A DNA stretch of 64,000 bases from Rhizobium freirei PRF 81 (GCF_000359745.1 NZ_AQHN01000056.1:62001-126000); one strand, 5' to 3'; shown: positions 43,576-52,675, numbered from the stretch's first letter. The notes: a model not told the origin generated them from the letters alone. Made by a program: numbers and translations.

Positions 43576-43827
43576 ATGTCGCTTTTAGCATTCCCTGCCG
43601 ACAGACGCACCAGCGACATCAGGCGCTGCGCCAAGGCCTTGCTGCAACTTAACGGCGAGGAAGCCAATCGTTTCTGGCGCTCGGAAATGGCAAGCTTCGC
43701 CGCGACCTTGACGGAACAAGGAATGGACGCCGACGAGATCTCGCGACAAGCAGCACTCTTCATGCATGCGGTTCAGATGGAACTGCAGCTCGCCTTTGCG
43801 ATGGACGAACTCAACGCCTCTGCCTGA
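43576..43827 (+). CDS. DUF6074-like small protein
   Basis: 83 aa, starting MSLLAFPADRRTSDIRRCAKAL, with the FPADRR segment, FWRSEMASFAATL and a C-terminal helix (FMHAVQMELQ). It fits a small rhizobial family (DUF6074) often found near the DUF982 genes. ATG preceded by CGGAGAG. Function unknown. Confidence 0.75.
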   Translation: MSLLAFPADRRTSDIRRCAKALLQLNGEEANRFWRSEMASFAATLTEQGMDADEISRQAALFMHAVQMELQLAFAMDELNASA

Positions 43828-43832
43828 GGCCG

Positions 43833-44159
43833 CTATTTCGGCAGCCTGCAGAATGCGATCGACTTGTCGCCGCTCGTCGGCGACTTGATCTGCACGGTCC
43901 ATTCCCCGCCGGGAAAATGGTATCCTTTGGACGCGGCGACGCCTGCGATCTGCATGCAGGCCTTCCGGGCATCGGCGCTCGGCAGGTCGATCGTCGCCGT
44001 AAGCGCGTATTTCCGGCTGGAAACCTGGCACGGCGCGGTGAACAAGCCGGTATTGTCTATCATCTTGCAGACCCGGAACGCATTGCTCACGGGATCATCG
44101 GCAGCCATTGCGGAATTGGCGACCACCAAAACAGCGGCCACCGCCAAAAGTCGCTTCAT
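43833..44159 (-). CDS. Secreted hypothetical protein with four cysteines
   Basis: 108 aa precursor with a signal peptide (MKRLLAVAAVLVVANSAMA). Four Cys in the mature protein (VCKMID, PCQVSS, ACMQIA, FCRLPK) could form two disulfides in the periplasm. Start at 44159; an ATG at 44171 would add four residues. Family not recognised. Confidence 0.75.
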   Translation of the reverse strand: MKRLLAVAAVLVVANSAMAADDPVSNAFRVCKMIDNTGLFTAPCQVSSRKYALTATIDLPSADARKACMQIAGVAASKGYHFPGGEWTVQIKSPTSGDKSIAFCRLPK

Positions 44160-44509
44160 TGAAAACCCCATTCCCCACTGTAGCACGCTGCCAGAGCATG
44201 TTTCGTCTTGCAAGACGTGCCGCGCGGATTTGCGGTGACCGTTTGAAAATACAACGCAAATATGGGCAACTTGTTCTCGAAAACGACTGTTCCGAGAGCT
44301 GCCACGCATGTCCGCCCGAACTGGGCCGGTGGTTCGGCCAGCAGCTTTGTGCGAAGCGCCGATCGTCGCCTGCGCGAAGTCGAGGACGATCCCCCAGCCG
44401 TTGCCGCGCCCGCCCCGGCCTGAGAAAATCGATTTCCGGCAGCATCATATTAACTTTCCCGATATTAGAACACTCGGAATTAGCAAAACTGCCATCCGGA
44501 ACCAAAGCG
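44160..44509. other. Intergenic region before the PilZ gene
   Basis: 350 nt between divergent genes. An open + frame in phase with the PilZ gene exists but is atypical in composition and carries no family sign. No further gene or hairpin recognised. Confidence 0.4.
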
Positions 44510-44764
44510 ATGACCGAACCCTCGCAAGAAAGCAGAACGTCGGGACGCAAGCGGACGCTTCTCGGAGCCAAGATCATCTTCAACGGCGGGCATTCGATCT
44601 TCGATTGCGTCGTGAGAAACCTGTCGGAGACCGGTGCGATGATCCAGATCGAAAACCCGCTCTCAGCGCCGGACAGCTTTGATCTTCAGCTGTCGGACAA
44701 CAGGCTGTTGGCCTGCGAAGTCCGCTGGCGGAAGATCAACAGCATAGGCGTCCAATTCGTGTAA
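44510..44764 (+). CDS. PilZ-domain protein (c-di-GMP binding)
   Basis: 84 aa stand-alone PilZ domain. The N-terminal Arg switch is in SGRKRTLLG (Rxxx-type motif) and the second motif is VRNLSETGAMI (N-x-S-x-x-G). These are the residues that bind c-di-GMP, so the protein is a probable c-di-GMP receptor. The ATG at 44510 was chosen because the domain starts there. Confidence 0.8.
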   Translation: MTEPSQESRTSGRKRTLLGAKIIFNGGHSIFDCVVRNLSETGAMIQIENPLSAPDSFDLQLSDNRLLACEVRWRKINSIGVQFV

Positions 44765-45026
44765 GGCGCCTTCGCGAGCCGGCCTATGATGGCTAGGATC
44801 ACCACTCGCCGTCTGCAAAGGCTCGACGCCCCGCCCGCTCAAGCCTGGCGCAAGCTGACAAACCTAGCCTCTCCCATGAAAGCTAGGGATCAGCAGCTCG
44901 TTCGGAAATGGCGCTATTCAGCCAGGACCGAGGCAGCATCCATGGCCTGTATCGACCTCAAAGATTGCATCTGAAATTGCATGCTTTGGGTTCAGGCGCA
45001 AGCGCGGCAGCGTTGGGGAACACGAC

Positions 45027-46580
45027 GTGAATACAGCTCCGAACTCCAATCAATTCAATTCGTATCTCATCGGCGCACCGAATGCTCAACCCGGTCCGGC
45101 TCAGACTTTTCCGACACCGGCCGCCACCCGGGATACGCGTCCGCTTCCATCCGTTAGGACATTCGACGTCTTCGACACGCTGATCGCGCGCCGCTGCGTC
45201 GAGCCCGCCCATGTCTTCGAGATCGTGGGCAAGCATGCGGGCCTCTCATCTTTCGCGGTGGCGCGCAAGCAGGCCGAGGCGAAGGTCGCCCAACACCCCT
45301 ATAATCTCGACATGATCTACGACGAACTGGCGGTCGCGCTGCACCTCGACCCGCTGCAGGCTTCCGCGCTGAAGGCGCTGGAGATCGACGTCGAACTGGA
45401 GCAGGTCATTCCGATCGCGGAAAACATGGCCCGCCTCCGCCACGGCGACGTACTGATCTCCGACATGTATCTCGGCCCCGACATTATCCGCCGGCTGCTC
45501 GACAAGGCCGGTCTCGACAAGAAGGTGAGCCTGGTCGTGACCTCCGACGGCAAGCGGTCCGGCGCGATCTGGCCGCAGGCACAGGCGAACCTGGCGATCG
45601 AAGAACATCTTGGCGACAATGCCCACTCCGACGTGGAGATGCCGCGCCGCTTCAATATTCCCAACCGCCACACGACCATTTTCGGTCTCAACCCGGTCGA
45701 GAGCGTTCTGATGCAGATCGGTCTTCGGCAGCTTGCGGAACTCTGCCGCGAGACCAGGCTTTCGACCTGGGCGACGGACCCGCGGAGCAGAACCGCCCAG
45801 GTGGTCCAGGCGAGCCTGAACTTTCCGATCATGCTGCTTGCAAGCGTCGCTCTGGCGAGGCTTGCTGCGCGCCTCGACAAGCGTTCGATCCTCTTCTCCA
45901 GCCGCGACTGCGATTCCTGGATGCCGCTGTTCGAGAAGGTGTCGCAACGGCTCGGATTTACCTGTCAGGCAACCTATTTCTATACGAGCCGCCTCGCCAA
46001 GATGCAGCCCTCGGCCAGCTACACGGCCTATGCGAAACGCCTGTTCTCCGATGATGCGGTGATCGTCGATCTCTGCGGCACCGGATGGTCGCTTGCCAAC
46101 TTCGCAGCTAGGCTCGGCCTGCGCAACCTGCCGGTATTTTTCCTTCATAAGCTGCCGACCGCGCCCGCCTATGAGGCGATGGCCGCGACCCCGCAGACCT
46201 GTCAGTTCCACACGGTCATCTCGCCAACCGAAACGGGCGTCGAAAACACCGTGCTCGAAATGAGCAACTATGCCACGCATGGCATGGTCGAGGATGTCCG
46301 CATGCTGCAGGATTTCGCCATCCCGGTCTTTGCGAAGGACAGCCGCCCGGCCGAGACCCTGGCGATCGTGCAGGCGCAGCAGGATTGCTTCGCCACGGCC
46401 ATTAGGCTCATGGAGAAATATGACCTGCACGACGTCTTTGCCCTGGACGACGCATCGCTCGTCGCGGTGTCGACGGCGCTCTACGGCATGCTGACGCAGC
46501 AGACGGAACTACGCTCGATCTACGGCAGCAGCCATACGGCGGAAGAAACCGACGTTCGCCGCGCGCTCGGCTGCGCCTGA
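45027..46580 (+). CDS. HAD-like large protein of a surface glycan cluster
   Basis: 517 aa. Near residue 45 is the HAD motif I TFDVFDTLIARR, and DVLISDMYLG near 142 matches motif II. A second region (RSILFSSRDCDSWMPLFEK, then VIVDLCGTGWSL) resembles proteins found in polysaccharide loci. A GTG start has GGGGAA seven bases upstream. It is first of three genes on the + strand (25-nt and 22-nt gaps). The role is probably in modifying a surface polymer, but the enzymatic reaction is unknown. Confidence 0.72.
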   Translation: MNTAPNSNQFNSYLIGAPNAQPGPAQTFPTPAATRDTRPLPSVRTFDVFDTLIARRCVEPAHVFEIVGKHAGLSSFAVARKQAEAKVAQHPYNLDMIYDELAVALHLDPLQASALKALEIDVELEQVIPIAENMARLRHGDVLISDMYLGPDIIRRLLDKAGLDKKVSLVVTSDGKRSGAIWPQAQANLAIEEHLGDNAHSDVEMPRRFNIPNRHTTIFGLNPVESVLMQIGLRQLAELCRETRLSTWATDPRSRTAQVVQASLNFPIMLLASVALARLAARLDKRSILFSSRDCDSWMPLFEKVSQRLGFTCQATYFYTSRLAKMQPSASYTAYAKRLFSDDAVIVDLCGTGWSLANFAARLGLRNLPVFFLHKLPTAPAYEAMAATPQTCQFHTVISPTETGVENTVLEMSNYATHGMVEDVRMLQDFAIPVFAKDSRPAETLAIVQAQQDCFATAIRLMEKYDLHDVFALDDASLVAVSTALYGMLTQQTELRSIYGSSHTAEETDVRRALGCA

Positions 46581-46605
46581 CGCCAGATTCTTTGGAAGGA
46601 CCTCC

Positions 46606-47295
46606 ATGCCTGAACTCGTAGAGCTTGCCGATTACTACCGGACCGACAAGGGGACGCAGATCGGCCACGCCCATAATTACGCGGCCCTGTACTCGTTTCT
46701 CTTCGAACAGTTTCGCGACCAGGCCTTTTCGATGCTGGAAATCGGCCTCGAGCGAGGCGGCGTCGAAGCGGGGGCCTCTGTCGACCGCATCGGCAGCGAC
46801 GTGCCGTCGATCCGCATGTGGCTCAACTACTTTCCTCGCGCGAAGCTCTATGGTTTCGATCTCTCCGACTTCTCGCACATCCGGCTGGACCGCTTCGAGT
46901 TTCACCGCGGCGATCTCGGCAGCATCCCCGATCTCGATCGCCTGAGTGCCGCCCTCCCCGCGCTGAAGCTCCTCATCGACGACGGCTCGCACGCCTCGTT
47001 CCATCAGCAGCTCGCCTTCCTGAAGCTGTTCGACAAGGTCGAGCCGGGCGGGTTCTATGTCATCGAGGATTTTCACTGGCAGCCGCCCTTCGAAAGCTCT
47101 TTGCCGCCCTGCAAGAAGAGCGCGGAGGTTTTCGAAACCTTCCTGAAGACCGGCAAGCTCGATATTCCCTTCGCCCATCCGGATTATCTGAGCATGGTCG
47201 CCTCGCAGATCCAGAACGTCTATGTCCACCGCAACAACCGCGGCGGCATCAACGACTGGCACTTCAAGATGGTTGCGCTGCAGAAGCGGCTTTGA
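46606..47295 (+). CDS. SAM-dependent methyltransferase-like protein
   Basis: 229 aa. Features: ADYYRTDKGTQIGHAHNYAA, FSMLEIGLERGGVE for the SAM-binding strand, LYGFDLSDF and LLIDDGSHASFHQQ, then GGFYVIEDFHW. This pattern matches O-methyltransferases of macrolide/sugar type (MycE-like); the Asp/Glu metal ligands are plausible. Good ribosome binding site GGAAGGA. It would methylate a sugar in the product of its operon. Confidence 0.78.
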   Translation: MPELVELADYYRTDKGTQIGHAHNYAALYSFLFEQFRDQAFSMLEIGLERGGVEAGASVDRIGSDVPSIRMWLNYFPRAKLYGFDLSDFSHIRLDRFEFHRGDLGSIPDLDRLSAALPALKLLIDDGSHASFHQQLAFLKLFDKVEPGGFYVIEDFHWQPPFESSLPPCKKSAEVFETFLKTGKLDIPFAHPDYLSMVASQIQNVYVHRNNRGGINDWHFKMVALQKRL

Positions 47296-47317
47296 CAGCA
47301 GAGCGAAAGACGACGAC

Positions 47318-48049
47318 ATGCCCTACAGCATCGTGACCGGCTGGTACGCAGACAGCGACGCCCGCAACTACAAAGTCCTCGGCGACGATTTCGTCCGCTC
47401 GGCGGAATGCTTCGATATCTGGTATCATTGCGTCCGCTCCTTCACCGCGCCGAGCAACATTCTGATCGTCGATTCGGCCTCGCCGGTGCGCCCCAAGATG
47501 CCGGACGATCCCCGCATCAGCTGGGTCAATCTGAAACGCAACTATGGACATGCTGTTCAGGGCTATAGCGCGCTCTGCGGCTGGTCGCGAGCGCTGCTAC
47601 TCGGCCTGAGCTACGGCTTCAACAACGGCGACCTCTACACGGTGCTTGTCGAACAGGGCACGCTCTTCTACGGCAAGGACATCATCGAGCGCCAGATCGC
47701 CGCCCACCCGGACGCCGACATCATCGCGCCCAACGGCTCGGGAACGCCACAGCCGCTACAGACGGGAATCTTGATTTTCCGCAGCGCGATCATCCCGAAA
47801 TTCATCGAGAACTACACGCGCATTGCCGCCGCGGACGATGCCCTGAGCCCGGAAAAGAAGGTTGCTCTTGCAGGCAACGGCATGCGGATCGCCTTCTCCA
47901 ACCTCCCCTTCGGCCGCCGCAGGCCAATCGATGTTTCGGCAGACCACTTCTTCCTGCGCCACTGCAACATCGCCGAACTGCACGCCTTCGCGGCACGCCT
48001 GGGCTTCGGCAAAGAGCTTCTGCCGCCTCTTCAGCATCAAGTCGCCTGA
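47318..48049 (+). CDS. Hypothetical protein, possibly glycosyltransferase-related
   Basis: 243 aa soluble protein with no known family recognised with certainty. Segments like NILIVDSASPVRP, FNNGDLYTVLVEQGTLF and ADIIAPNGSGTPQP recall glycosyltransferase type A folds, but a clear DxD motif is missing. ATG at 47318. Third gene of the surface-glycan cluster, ending 34 nt before the tRNA. Confidence 0.55.
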   Translation: MPYSIVTGWYADSDARNYKVLGDDFVRSAECFDIWYHCVRSFTAPSNILIVDSASPVRPKMPDDPRISWVNLKRNYGHAVQGYSALCGWSRALLLGLSYGFNNGDLYTVLVEQGTLFYGKDIIERQIAAHPDADIIAPNGSGTPQPLQTGILIFRSAIIPKFIENYTRIAAADDALSPEKKVALAGNGMRIAFSNLPFGRRRPIDVSADHFFLRHCNIAELHAFAARLGFGKELLPPLQHQVA

Positions 48050-48082
48050 TTGAGGATTTCGAATTAATTTTTGAGTGAAATT

Positions 48083-48159
48083 TGGTAGCGGAGGAGGGAT
48101 TTGAACCCCCGACACAAGGATTATGATTCCTCTGCTCTGACCTACTGAGCTACTCCGCC
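48083..48159 (-). tRNA. tRNA-Met (anticodon CAT)
   Basis: 77 nt including encoded CCA. Read on the minus strand: acceptor GGCGGAG/CTCCGCT, D-arm with AGCTCAGTAGGTCAGAGC, anticodon loop AATCATAA with CAT, T-loop GGTTCAAATCC. The first base pair is a G-U wobble and the remaining six acceptor pairs are canonical, as for an elongator Met tRNA. A lysidine-modified tRNA-Ile2 is the main alternative for a CAT anticodon. Confidence 0.92.
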
Positions 48160-48238
48160 ACGTCGACGCATGATGTTGAGATCATACGCAAAGGTCAAAC
48201 GAACCGCCGCTCGAAGCCGCCAGCTCGTTGGTGAGCGG

Positions 48239-48268
48239 CTTATAAGGTGCGGTTCGGCTTGGTGTCAA
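48239..48268 (-). promoter_or_regulatory. Sigma70-type promoter of the tRNA gene
   Basis: On the minus strand TTGACA (48268-48263) and TATAAG (48244-48239) are spaced by 18 nt, a good match to consensus. The start would be about 73 nt upstream of the tRNA 5' end. Confidence 0.7.
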
Positions 48269-48320
48269 GCGGATGATTTGGAAAAATCAGTGCTTTCTCT
48301 TGAGCCGGCTCTTTCGCCCT

Positions 48321-49520
48321 TCAAGCCGCGACCGGGCTCGCCAGCAAAGCCTTCAAAGAAGCTTCCGCCATCGGCTCTCTTTCCGAGCGTTCGATGAAGC
48401 CGCCGCCGTAGACGCGGGCGTCGTCGCCCGGTGCCGAATAGAGCGCGCAGGCCTGTCCCGGAGCGACGCCCGCTTCGCCGACGGTGAGGTCGACATAGAT
48501 CCCGGTGGCATCGGCATGCAGCACGGCCGGGGCCGGGGCGCGGGTGGAGCGCACCTTGGCGAAACAGGCAAAGCCCTCGCCGGATGCCGCCTGCAACAGC
48601 GGCTCGTCGCCCAGCCAGTTGACATCGCGCAGATAGACGCGATGCGTTTCCAGCGCTTCCTTCGGTCCGACAATGACGCGGCGCGAACGGGCGTCAAGAT
48701 AGACGACATAGAGCGGCTCGCCCGTGGCGATGCCGATGCCGCGGCGCTGACCGATCGTATAATGCAGGATGCCTTCGTGGTGACCGAGCACGCGGCCGTC
48801 GAGATGGACGATCTCGCCGGCAAGCGCCGCATTCGGCTTCAGCTTGGCGATCACGTCGGAATATTTGCCCTGCGGCACGAAACAGATGTCCTGGCTGTCG
48901 GCCTTCTTGGCGACGACAAGGCCCATCTCCTCGGCAAGCGCCCGCGTTTCCGACTTCGGCATGCCGCCGAGCGGAAAGCGCAGATAGTCGATCTGCTCCT
49001 GCGTGGTCGCAAAGAGGAAATAGCTCTGGTCGCGATCGGCATCGGCCGGGCGATAGAGCGCACGGCGATGCGGATGCTCGGCGGACGGGTTCGGACGCGA
49101 GCGGATGTAATGGCCGGTCGCCAGCGCATCCGCGCCGAGTTCCTTGGCGGTCAACAGAAGGTCGGCAAACTTGACGGTCTGGTTGCAGGCAACGCAGGGG
49201 ATCGGCGTCTCGCCGGCGACATAGCTCTCGGCGAACGGGTTGATCACCGTTTCGCGGAAGCGCTTTTCGTAATCGAGCACATAATGCGGGATGCCGAGCG
49301 TCTCGCAGACGCGGCGCGCATCGTCGATATCCTGGCCGGCGCAACAGGAGCCGGCACGATGCACGGCCGCGCCATGGTCATAGAGCTGCAGCGTGATGCC
49401 GAGCACATCATAGCCCTGCCGCTTCAAAATGCCGGCGACGACGGAGCTATCGACGCCGCCCGACATGGCGACGACGACGCGGGTATCTTCCGGCCTCTTG
49501 TCAAAATCCAGTGTATTCAC
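48321..49520 (-). CDS. mnmA: tRNA-specific 2-thiouridylase MnmA
   Basis: 399 aa from the GTG at 49520 ([14 protein letters not shown] is the usual beginning); the frame is open to a GTG at 49592. The PP-loop [13 protein letters not shown] binds ATP. Catalytic cysteines are in [11 protein letters not shown] and in the downstream block [13 protein letters not shown]. It transfers sulfur to uridine 34 of tRNA-Lys, -Glu and -Gln. The tRNA-Met gene lies downstream on the same strand. Confidence 0.93.
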   Translation of the reverse strand: MNTLDFDKRPEDTRVVVAMSGGVDSSVVAGILKRQGYDVLGITLQLYDHGAAVHRAGSCCAGQDIDDARRVCETLGIPHYVLDYEKRFRETVINPFAESYVAGETPIPCVACNQTVKFADLLLTAKELGADALATGHYIRSRPNPSAEHPHRRALYRPADADRDQSYFLFATTQEQIDYLRFPLGGMPKSETRALAEEMGLVVAKKADSQDICFVPQGKYSDVIAKLKPNAALAGEIVHLDGRVLGHHEGILHYTIGQRRGIGIATGEPLYVVYLDARSRRVIVGPKEALETHRVYLRDVNWLGDEPLLQAASGEGFACFAKVRSTRAPAPAVLHADATGIYVDLTVGEAGVAPGQACALYSAPGDDARVYGGGFIERSEREPMAEASLKALLASPVAA

Positions 49521-49621
49521 GGTCGTTGCCGCCAGTCTTGAACGATCTTCGATGCTGCCGAGCGGGATGACTTTTCTTCGAAACGTCGCCACACTCTCAT
49601 TGTTTGATTTCGCATGAACTT

Positions 49622-49662
49622 ATCCAAAAACCGCTGCGCACTTTTCGGGATCATGCTTCTCG
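49622..49662. repeat. Partial dispersed repeat, inverted copy F
   Basis: AAAACCGCTGCGCACTTTTC followed by GGGATCATGCT is related to the reverse of the dispersed element (AAAACCGCTACGCACTTTTC). It would explain the lipoprotein-like frame seen on the + strand here. Confidence 0.6.
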
Positions 49663-49791
49663 CCGCTGGATGCCACGCAAAAACGGCGAATTTTCATGCG
49701 GGGCCTTCGGCCGCTCTTTGCGGTCAGCCTCAATTGTGGACGGATATAGAAAGGATTGCCAACCCATGCAAGGGGTGGGCGAAATCGCGAA

Positions 49792-50445
49792 TCATCCCCT
49801 GGCCTTCAAATGCCCGATCAAATTGCCTGCGCGCCGCAAAACGGTGGCGGCAGAGCCTATGGCAACGATCCAGAGCGCAATCGTCAAAACCCAGCTACCA
49901 CCGCTCCAGAGGGCCTCGATGATGGAGAGAAGGGCCGCACCCGTGACCACAGCCATGCGATGCTGTTTGGCCATCGGCCCGCCGAAATCGCTCGGATTTC
50001 CCGTCGCACGTCCGAGCTCGCGAACATAGGCGGTCAGCACAGCGAGGGCTGCCGCAGCCCAGCCAAGCCCCGGCGATGCGATACCATAGCCAATCCCGGC
50101 GAAGATCAGGATATCGGCAACGCGATCCGGGAATTCGTTCCAGAACGGTCCGTCAGCTTCGCCCTTCCCGCCTTCGACGGCGACCATGCCGTCAAGCAGA
50201 TTGCAGAGGAGCCGCAACTGGCAGAACAGGGCCGCAAGGATCAGCAGGACCACACGCGTCCCCACACTGCCAGCGCTCCCCGAAAGCCAGAAGGAACCGC
50301 CCGCCAGCGCCGCCATCAACATGCTCGCCTGCGATATCTGGTTCGGCGTCACCGACAGTGCGGTCATGCGCCGCGCCAGCGTCCGAGCCCATCGCGTGTT
50401 GCGGCTCGCCAGCGGCCGCCTGTCGCCCGTCCCCTCGTTTGTCAT
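49792..50445 (-). CDS. CDP-alcohol phosphatidyltransferase family protein, variant motif
   Basis: 217 aa with about six membrane helices. The family motif D-G-x2-A-R-x8-G-x3-D-x3-D is seen as DGMVAVEGGKGE ... EFPDRVAD, with the Arg replaced by Val and the middle Gly missing, while the metal Asp residues remain. It would join a CDP-activated lipid to an alcohol, making a phospholipid head group. It is the last gene of a four-gene phospholipid operon (24-nt gap). Confidence 0.8.
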   Translation of the reverse strand: MTNEGTGDRRPLASRNTRWARTLARRMTALSVTPNQISQASMLMAALAGGSFWLSGSAGSVGTRVVLLILAALFCQLRLLCNLLDGMVAVEGGKGEADGPFWNEFPDRVADILIFAGIGYGIASPGLGWAAAALAVLTAYVRELGRATGNPSDFGGPMAKQHRMAVVTGAALLSIIEALWSGGSWVLTIALWIVAIGSAATVLRRAGNLIGHLKARG

Positions 50446-50468
50446 GGCCCCTCACCTGTCATGGCTCT

Positions 50469-50870
50469 TCACCCCTCATGGCTTCGACGCCTCCCGCCTG
50501 ATATCGAGTAATTGTAGATGGCTGCATAGCTGGAGGAGACCAGCAGCGGCACGGCAATCGTCTTCAAGATCTCCGGCGTGCCGCTCAGCATATGGATGAC
50601 GATCAGAATGGTTGCCGAGCCCAGGCAGGCGATCAGCGGCGGCGCCCAAAGGGCCGCAAAGCCGCGGAAGCGTCGCGACAGAGCCTCGACTACGGATTTC
50701 AAAAACAGCGTCAGGCAGCCCGAAAGTACGCCCTGCACGAAGCCTGATATCAGGGGGCGCGGCATCGGGTGCATGCGATTGGCGAAAACGGCCCAGCCGC
50801 CCATGGCAAGGAAGGCAAAAAGCACATGCACGATGCTGCTGCCGGCAAGCGCTTTAAGCTTTTCCCTCAT
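50469..50870 (-). CDS. Small membrane protein of the phospholipid operon
   Basis: 133 aa with three to four hydrophobic helices (IVHVLFAFLAMGGWAVF, VLSGCLTLFL, APPLIACLGSATILIVIHML). The ATG at 50870 overlaps the stop of the CDP-DAG synthase gene as ATGA. No domain recognised; its conserved position suggests an auxiliary role in lipid synthesis or transport. Confidence 0.72.
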   Translation of the reverse strand: MREKLKALAGSSIVHVLFAFLAMGGWAVFANRMHPMPRPLISGFVQGVLSGCLTLFLKSVVEALSRRFRGFAALWAPPLIACLGSATILIVIHMLSGTPEILKTIAVPLLVSSSYAAIYNYSISGGRRRSHEG

Positions 50871-51817
50871 GACAGCGACCACCAGTAGCGCACGAGATGG
50901 AAAAAAATCGGCGCGGAGAAGACGACCGAATCCAGGCGGTCGATCAACCCGCCATGCCCCTCGATGAGGTGGCCCCAATCCTTGACGCCGCGATCCCGCT
51001 TGATCGCCGACATGACAAGCCCGCCGAAGAAACCCATGAGCGTGATGACGAAGGCGAGCAGTCCGGCCTCCAGCGGCGTGAAGGGCGTCACCCACCAAAG
51101 CGCCGCCCCGATCAACGAGGCACTGATGACGCCCCCCACAAACCCTTCCACCGTCTTAGACGGAGACAGCCGCGGCGCGATCTTCGTTTTCCCGAAGAGC
51201 TTGCCCCAGACATATTGCAGCACGTCGCTGAGCTGCACGACGATCACCAGGAAGGCGATCAGCAGCACGTTGCGGCCCTCATAGCCCGGAATATGCAAAG
51301 TGAGCAGCGCCGGCACATGCGAGGCGCAGAAAACGCAGATCATCAGCGCCCATTGCACCTCGGCGATGCGCACCAGAAACCGCTCGGTATCGCCGCGCAG
51401 CACCGCGATGATCGGCATGAAGAGGAAGGCGTAAACCGGAATGAAGATCGAATAGATGCCGTATTGCTCGGCCCAGAGCAGGTAATATTGCACCGGCAAC
51501 GCTACGAAGAAGGCCGCGGCAAGCGCCCAGTGATCCGCTCGCTTCGTATTGATCAGCGTCACGAATTCGCGTAGCGCCGCAAAAGAACAGAAGGCAAAGA
51601 GCAGGATGACGCCGGCCCGCCCGGCGACGAAGGCGATGCCGATCAGCACCACCATCACCCACCAGGCTTTGATGCGGGCATTCAGGTTTTCGATCGCGGC
51701 ATTCGATCCATCGGGCGACAAGCGCCGTTCCAGCACATAGCCGATGATGGAGGCGACGATCAGCACGCCGAAAATGCCGAGAACGAGGTGGATCAGATCG
51801 GCGCTTGCCGCACTCAT
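50867..51817 (-). CDS. Phosphatidate cytidylyltransferase (CdsA-like)
   Basis: 316 aa, eight or more helices. The CDP-diacylglycerol synthase signature is complete near the C-terminus: SAIKRDRGVKDWGHLIEGHG and GGLIDRLDS. It makes CDP-diacylglycerol from phosphatidate and CTP. The protein is longer than typical CdsA with a soluble stretch near residue 35. Its gene starts 2 nt after the acyltransferase stop. Since no lpxD/bamA context is present, it is likely an accessory copy beside the housekeeping cdsA. Confidence 0.88.
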   Translation of the reverse strand: MSAASADLIHLVLGIFGVLIVASIIGYVLERRLSPDGSNAAIENLNARIKAWWVMVVLIGIAFVAGRAGVILLFAFCSFAALREFVTLINTKRADHWALAAAFFVALPVQYYLLWAEQYGIYSIFIPVYAFLFMPIIAVLRGDTERFLVRIAEVQWALMICVFCASHVPALLTLHIPGYEGRNVLLIAFLVIVVQLSDVLQYVWGKLFGKTKIAPRLSPSKTVEGFVGGVISASLIGAALWWVTPFTPLEAGLLAFVITLMGFFGGLVMSAIKRDRGVKDWGHLIEGHGGLIDRLDSVVFSAPIFFHLVRYWWSLS

Positions 51818-51819
51818 GC

Positions 51820-52503
51820 TCAGTCTCCCGCCCGCTTGGGCGCAAGCGCCAGCAGGGCCGCTTCGGCCCTCGCCAGGAAATCCGCCTTCTCCTCTGTCTC
51901 GCCAATATGCAGCGCCTCGCCGAAGGTGACGGTGCAGATCAGCGGAATAGGCACGAATTCACCCTTGGGCATGACGCGGTTGAGGTTGTCGATCCAGACG
52001 GGAACGAGATCGATATCCGGGCGAGCCCGAGCAAGGTGGAAGAGCCCGCTCTTGAACGGCTGCAGCGGCTGTTCGGTGAGATTGCGGGTGCCCTCCGGAA
52101 ACAGGATCAGGGAAGAGCCGGCGTCGAGCGCCTGCGTCATCTGCGTGACCGGATCTTCCTTGCGCGCCTCGCGATCGCGCTCGATCAGCACGGCGTTGAA
52201 CACATCGCGGCCGATGAAGCTGTTCAGCGGCGATTTCAGCCAATAATCGGCGCCGGCCACCGGCTGGACGCGCCGGCGCAACCGCGACGGCAGGACAGTC
52301 CATATCAGGATGAAATCGCCATGGCTGGAATGGTTGGCGAAATAGACGCAGCGGCGGGTAGGCATGCCGCTCTCGGGCCATATGGCCCTCACTGCAGTAA
52401 CGGCCCGGGCAAACAGTACGATGGCCACGGAGACAGGTTTGGCAAGCCATCCGATCGGCGTGCCCATCCCTTCCCCGAGAATGTTCTTCCGCAAAGCCTC
52501 CAT
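51820..52503 (-). CDS. 1-acyl-sn-glycerol-3-phosphate acyltransferase family (PlsC-like)
   Basis: 227 aa. Catalytic NHSSHGD (HX4D) near residue 60 and FPEGTRN near 137 are the PlsC signatures. A hydrophobic N-terminal segment (GWLAKPVSVAIVLF) anchors it. It would convert lysophosphatidate to phosphatidate, the substrate of the next enzyme. Two starts, GTG 52506 and ATG 52503, are adjacent, and both lack a clear ribosome binding site; ATG 52467 is an alternative. Confidence 0.87.
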   Translation of the reverse strand: MEALRKNILGEGMGTPIGWLAKPVSVAIVLFARAVTAVRAIWPESGMPTRRCVYFANHSSHGDFILIWTVLPSRLRRRVQPVAGADYWLKSPLNSFIGRDVFNAVLIERDREARKEDPVTQMTQALDAGSSLILFPEGTRNLTEQPLQPFKSGLFHLARARPDIDLVPVWIDNLNRVMPKGEFVPIPLICTVTFGEALHIGETEEKADFLARAEAALLALAPKRAGD

Positions 52504-52581
52504 CACACAAGAAATAGGCGTGTTTGGCCGGCCCCGATAGTCTGCAGGCCGAGCTTATCCACAACCCTCACAACCACGCGG

Positions 52582-52616
52582 AAAAGCCCGGCGCAACTCG
52601 CATCGCGCCGGGCTTT
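52582..52616 (-). terminator. Terminator of serA
   Basis: Perfect 10-bp stem AGCCCGGCGC (52585-52594)/GCGCCGGGCT (52605-52614). On the minus strand it is followed by TTTT, about 60 nt after the serA stop. Confidence 0.9.
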
Positions 52617-52675
52617 CGGACTGGCTCTTAAGAGGAGCAAACTCTGTGGCTACCGCCCTTCGAAGGCAGGCCAGC

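Noticed and set aside
49614..49922. Lipoprotein-like frame on the + strand (LAAGC lipobox)
   Set aside because: The first 16 codons fall in a partial copy of the dispersed repeat, and the rest runs antisense into the CDP-alcohol transferase with atypical composition.
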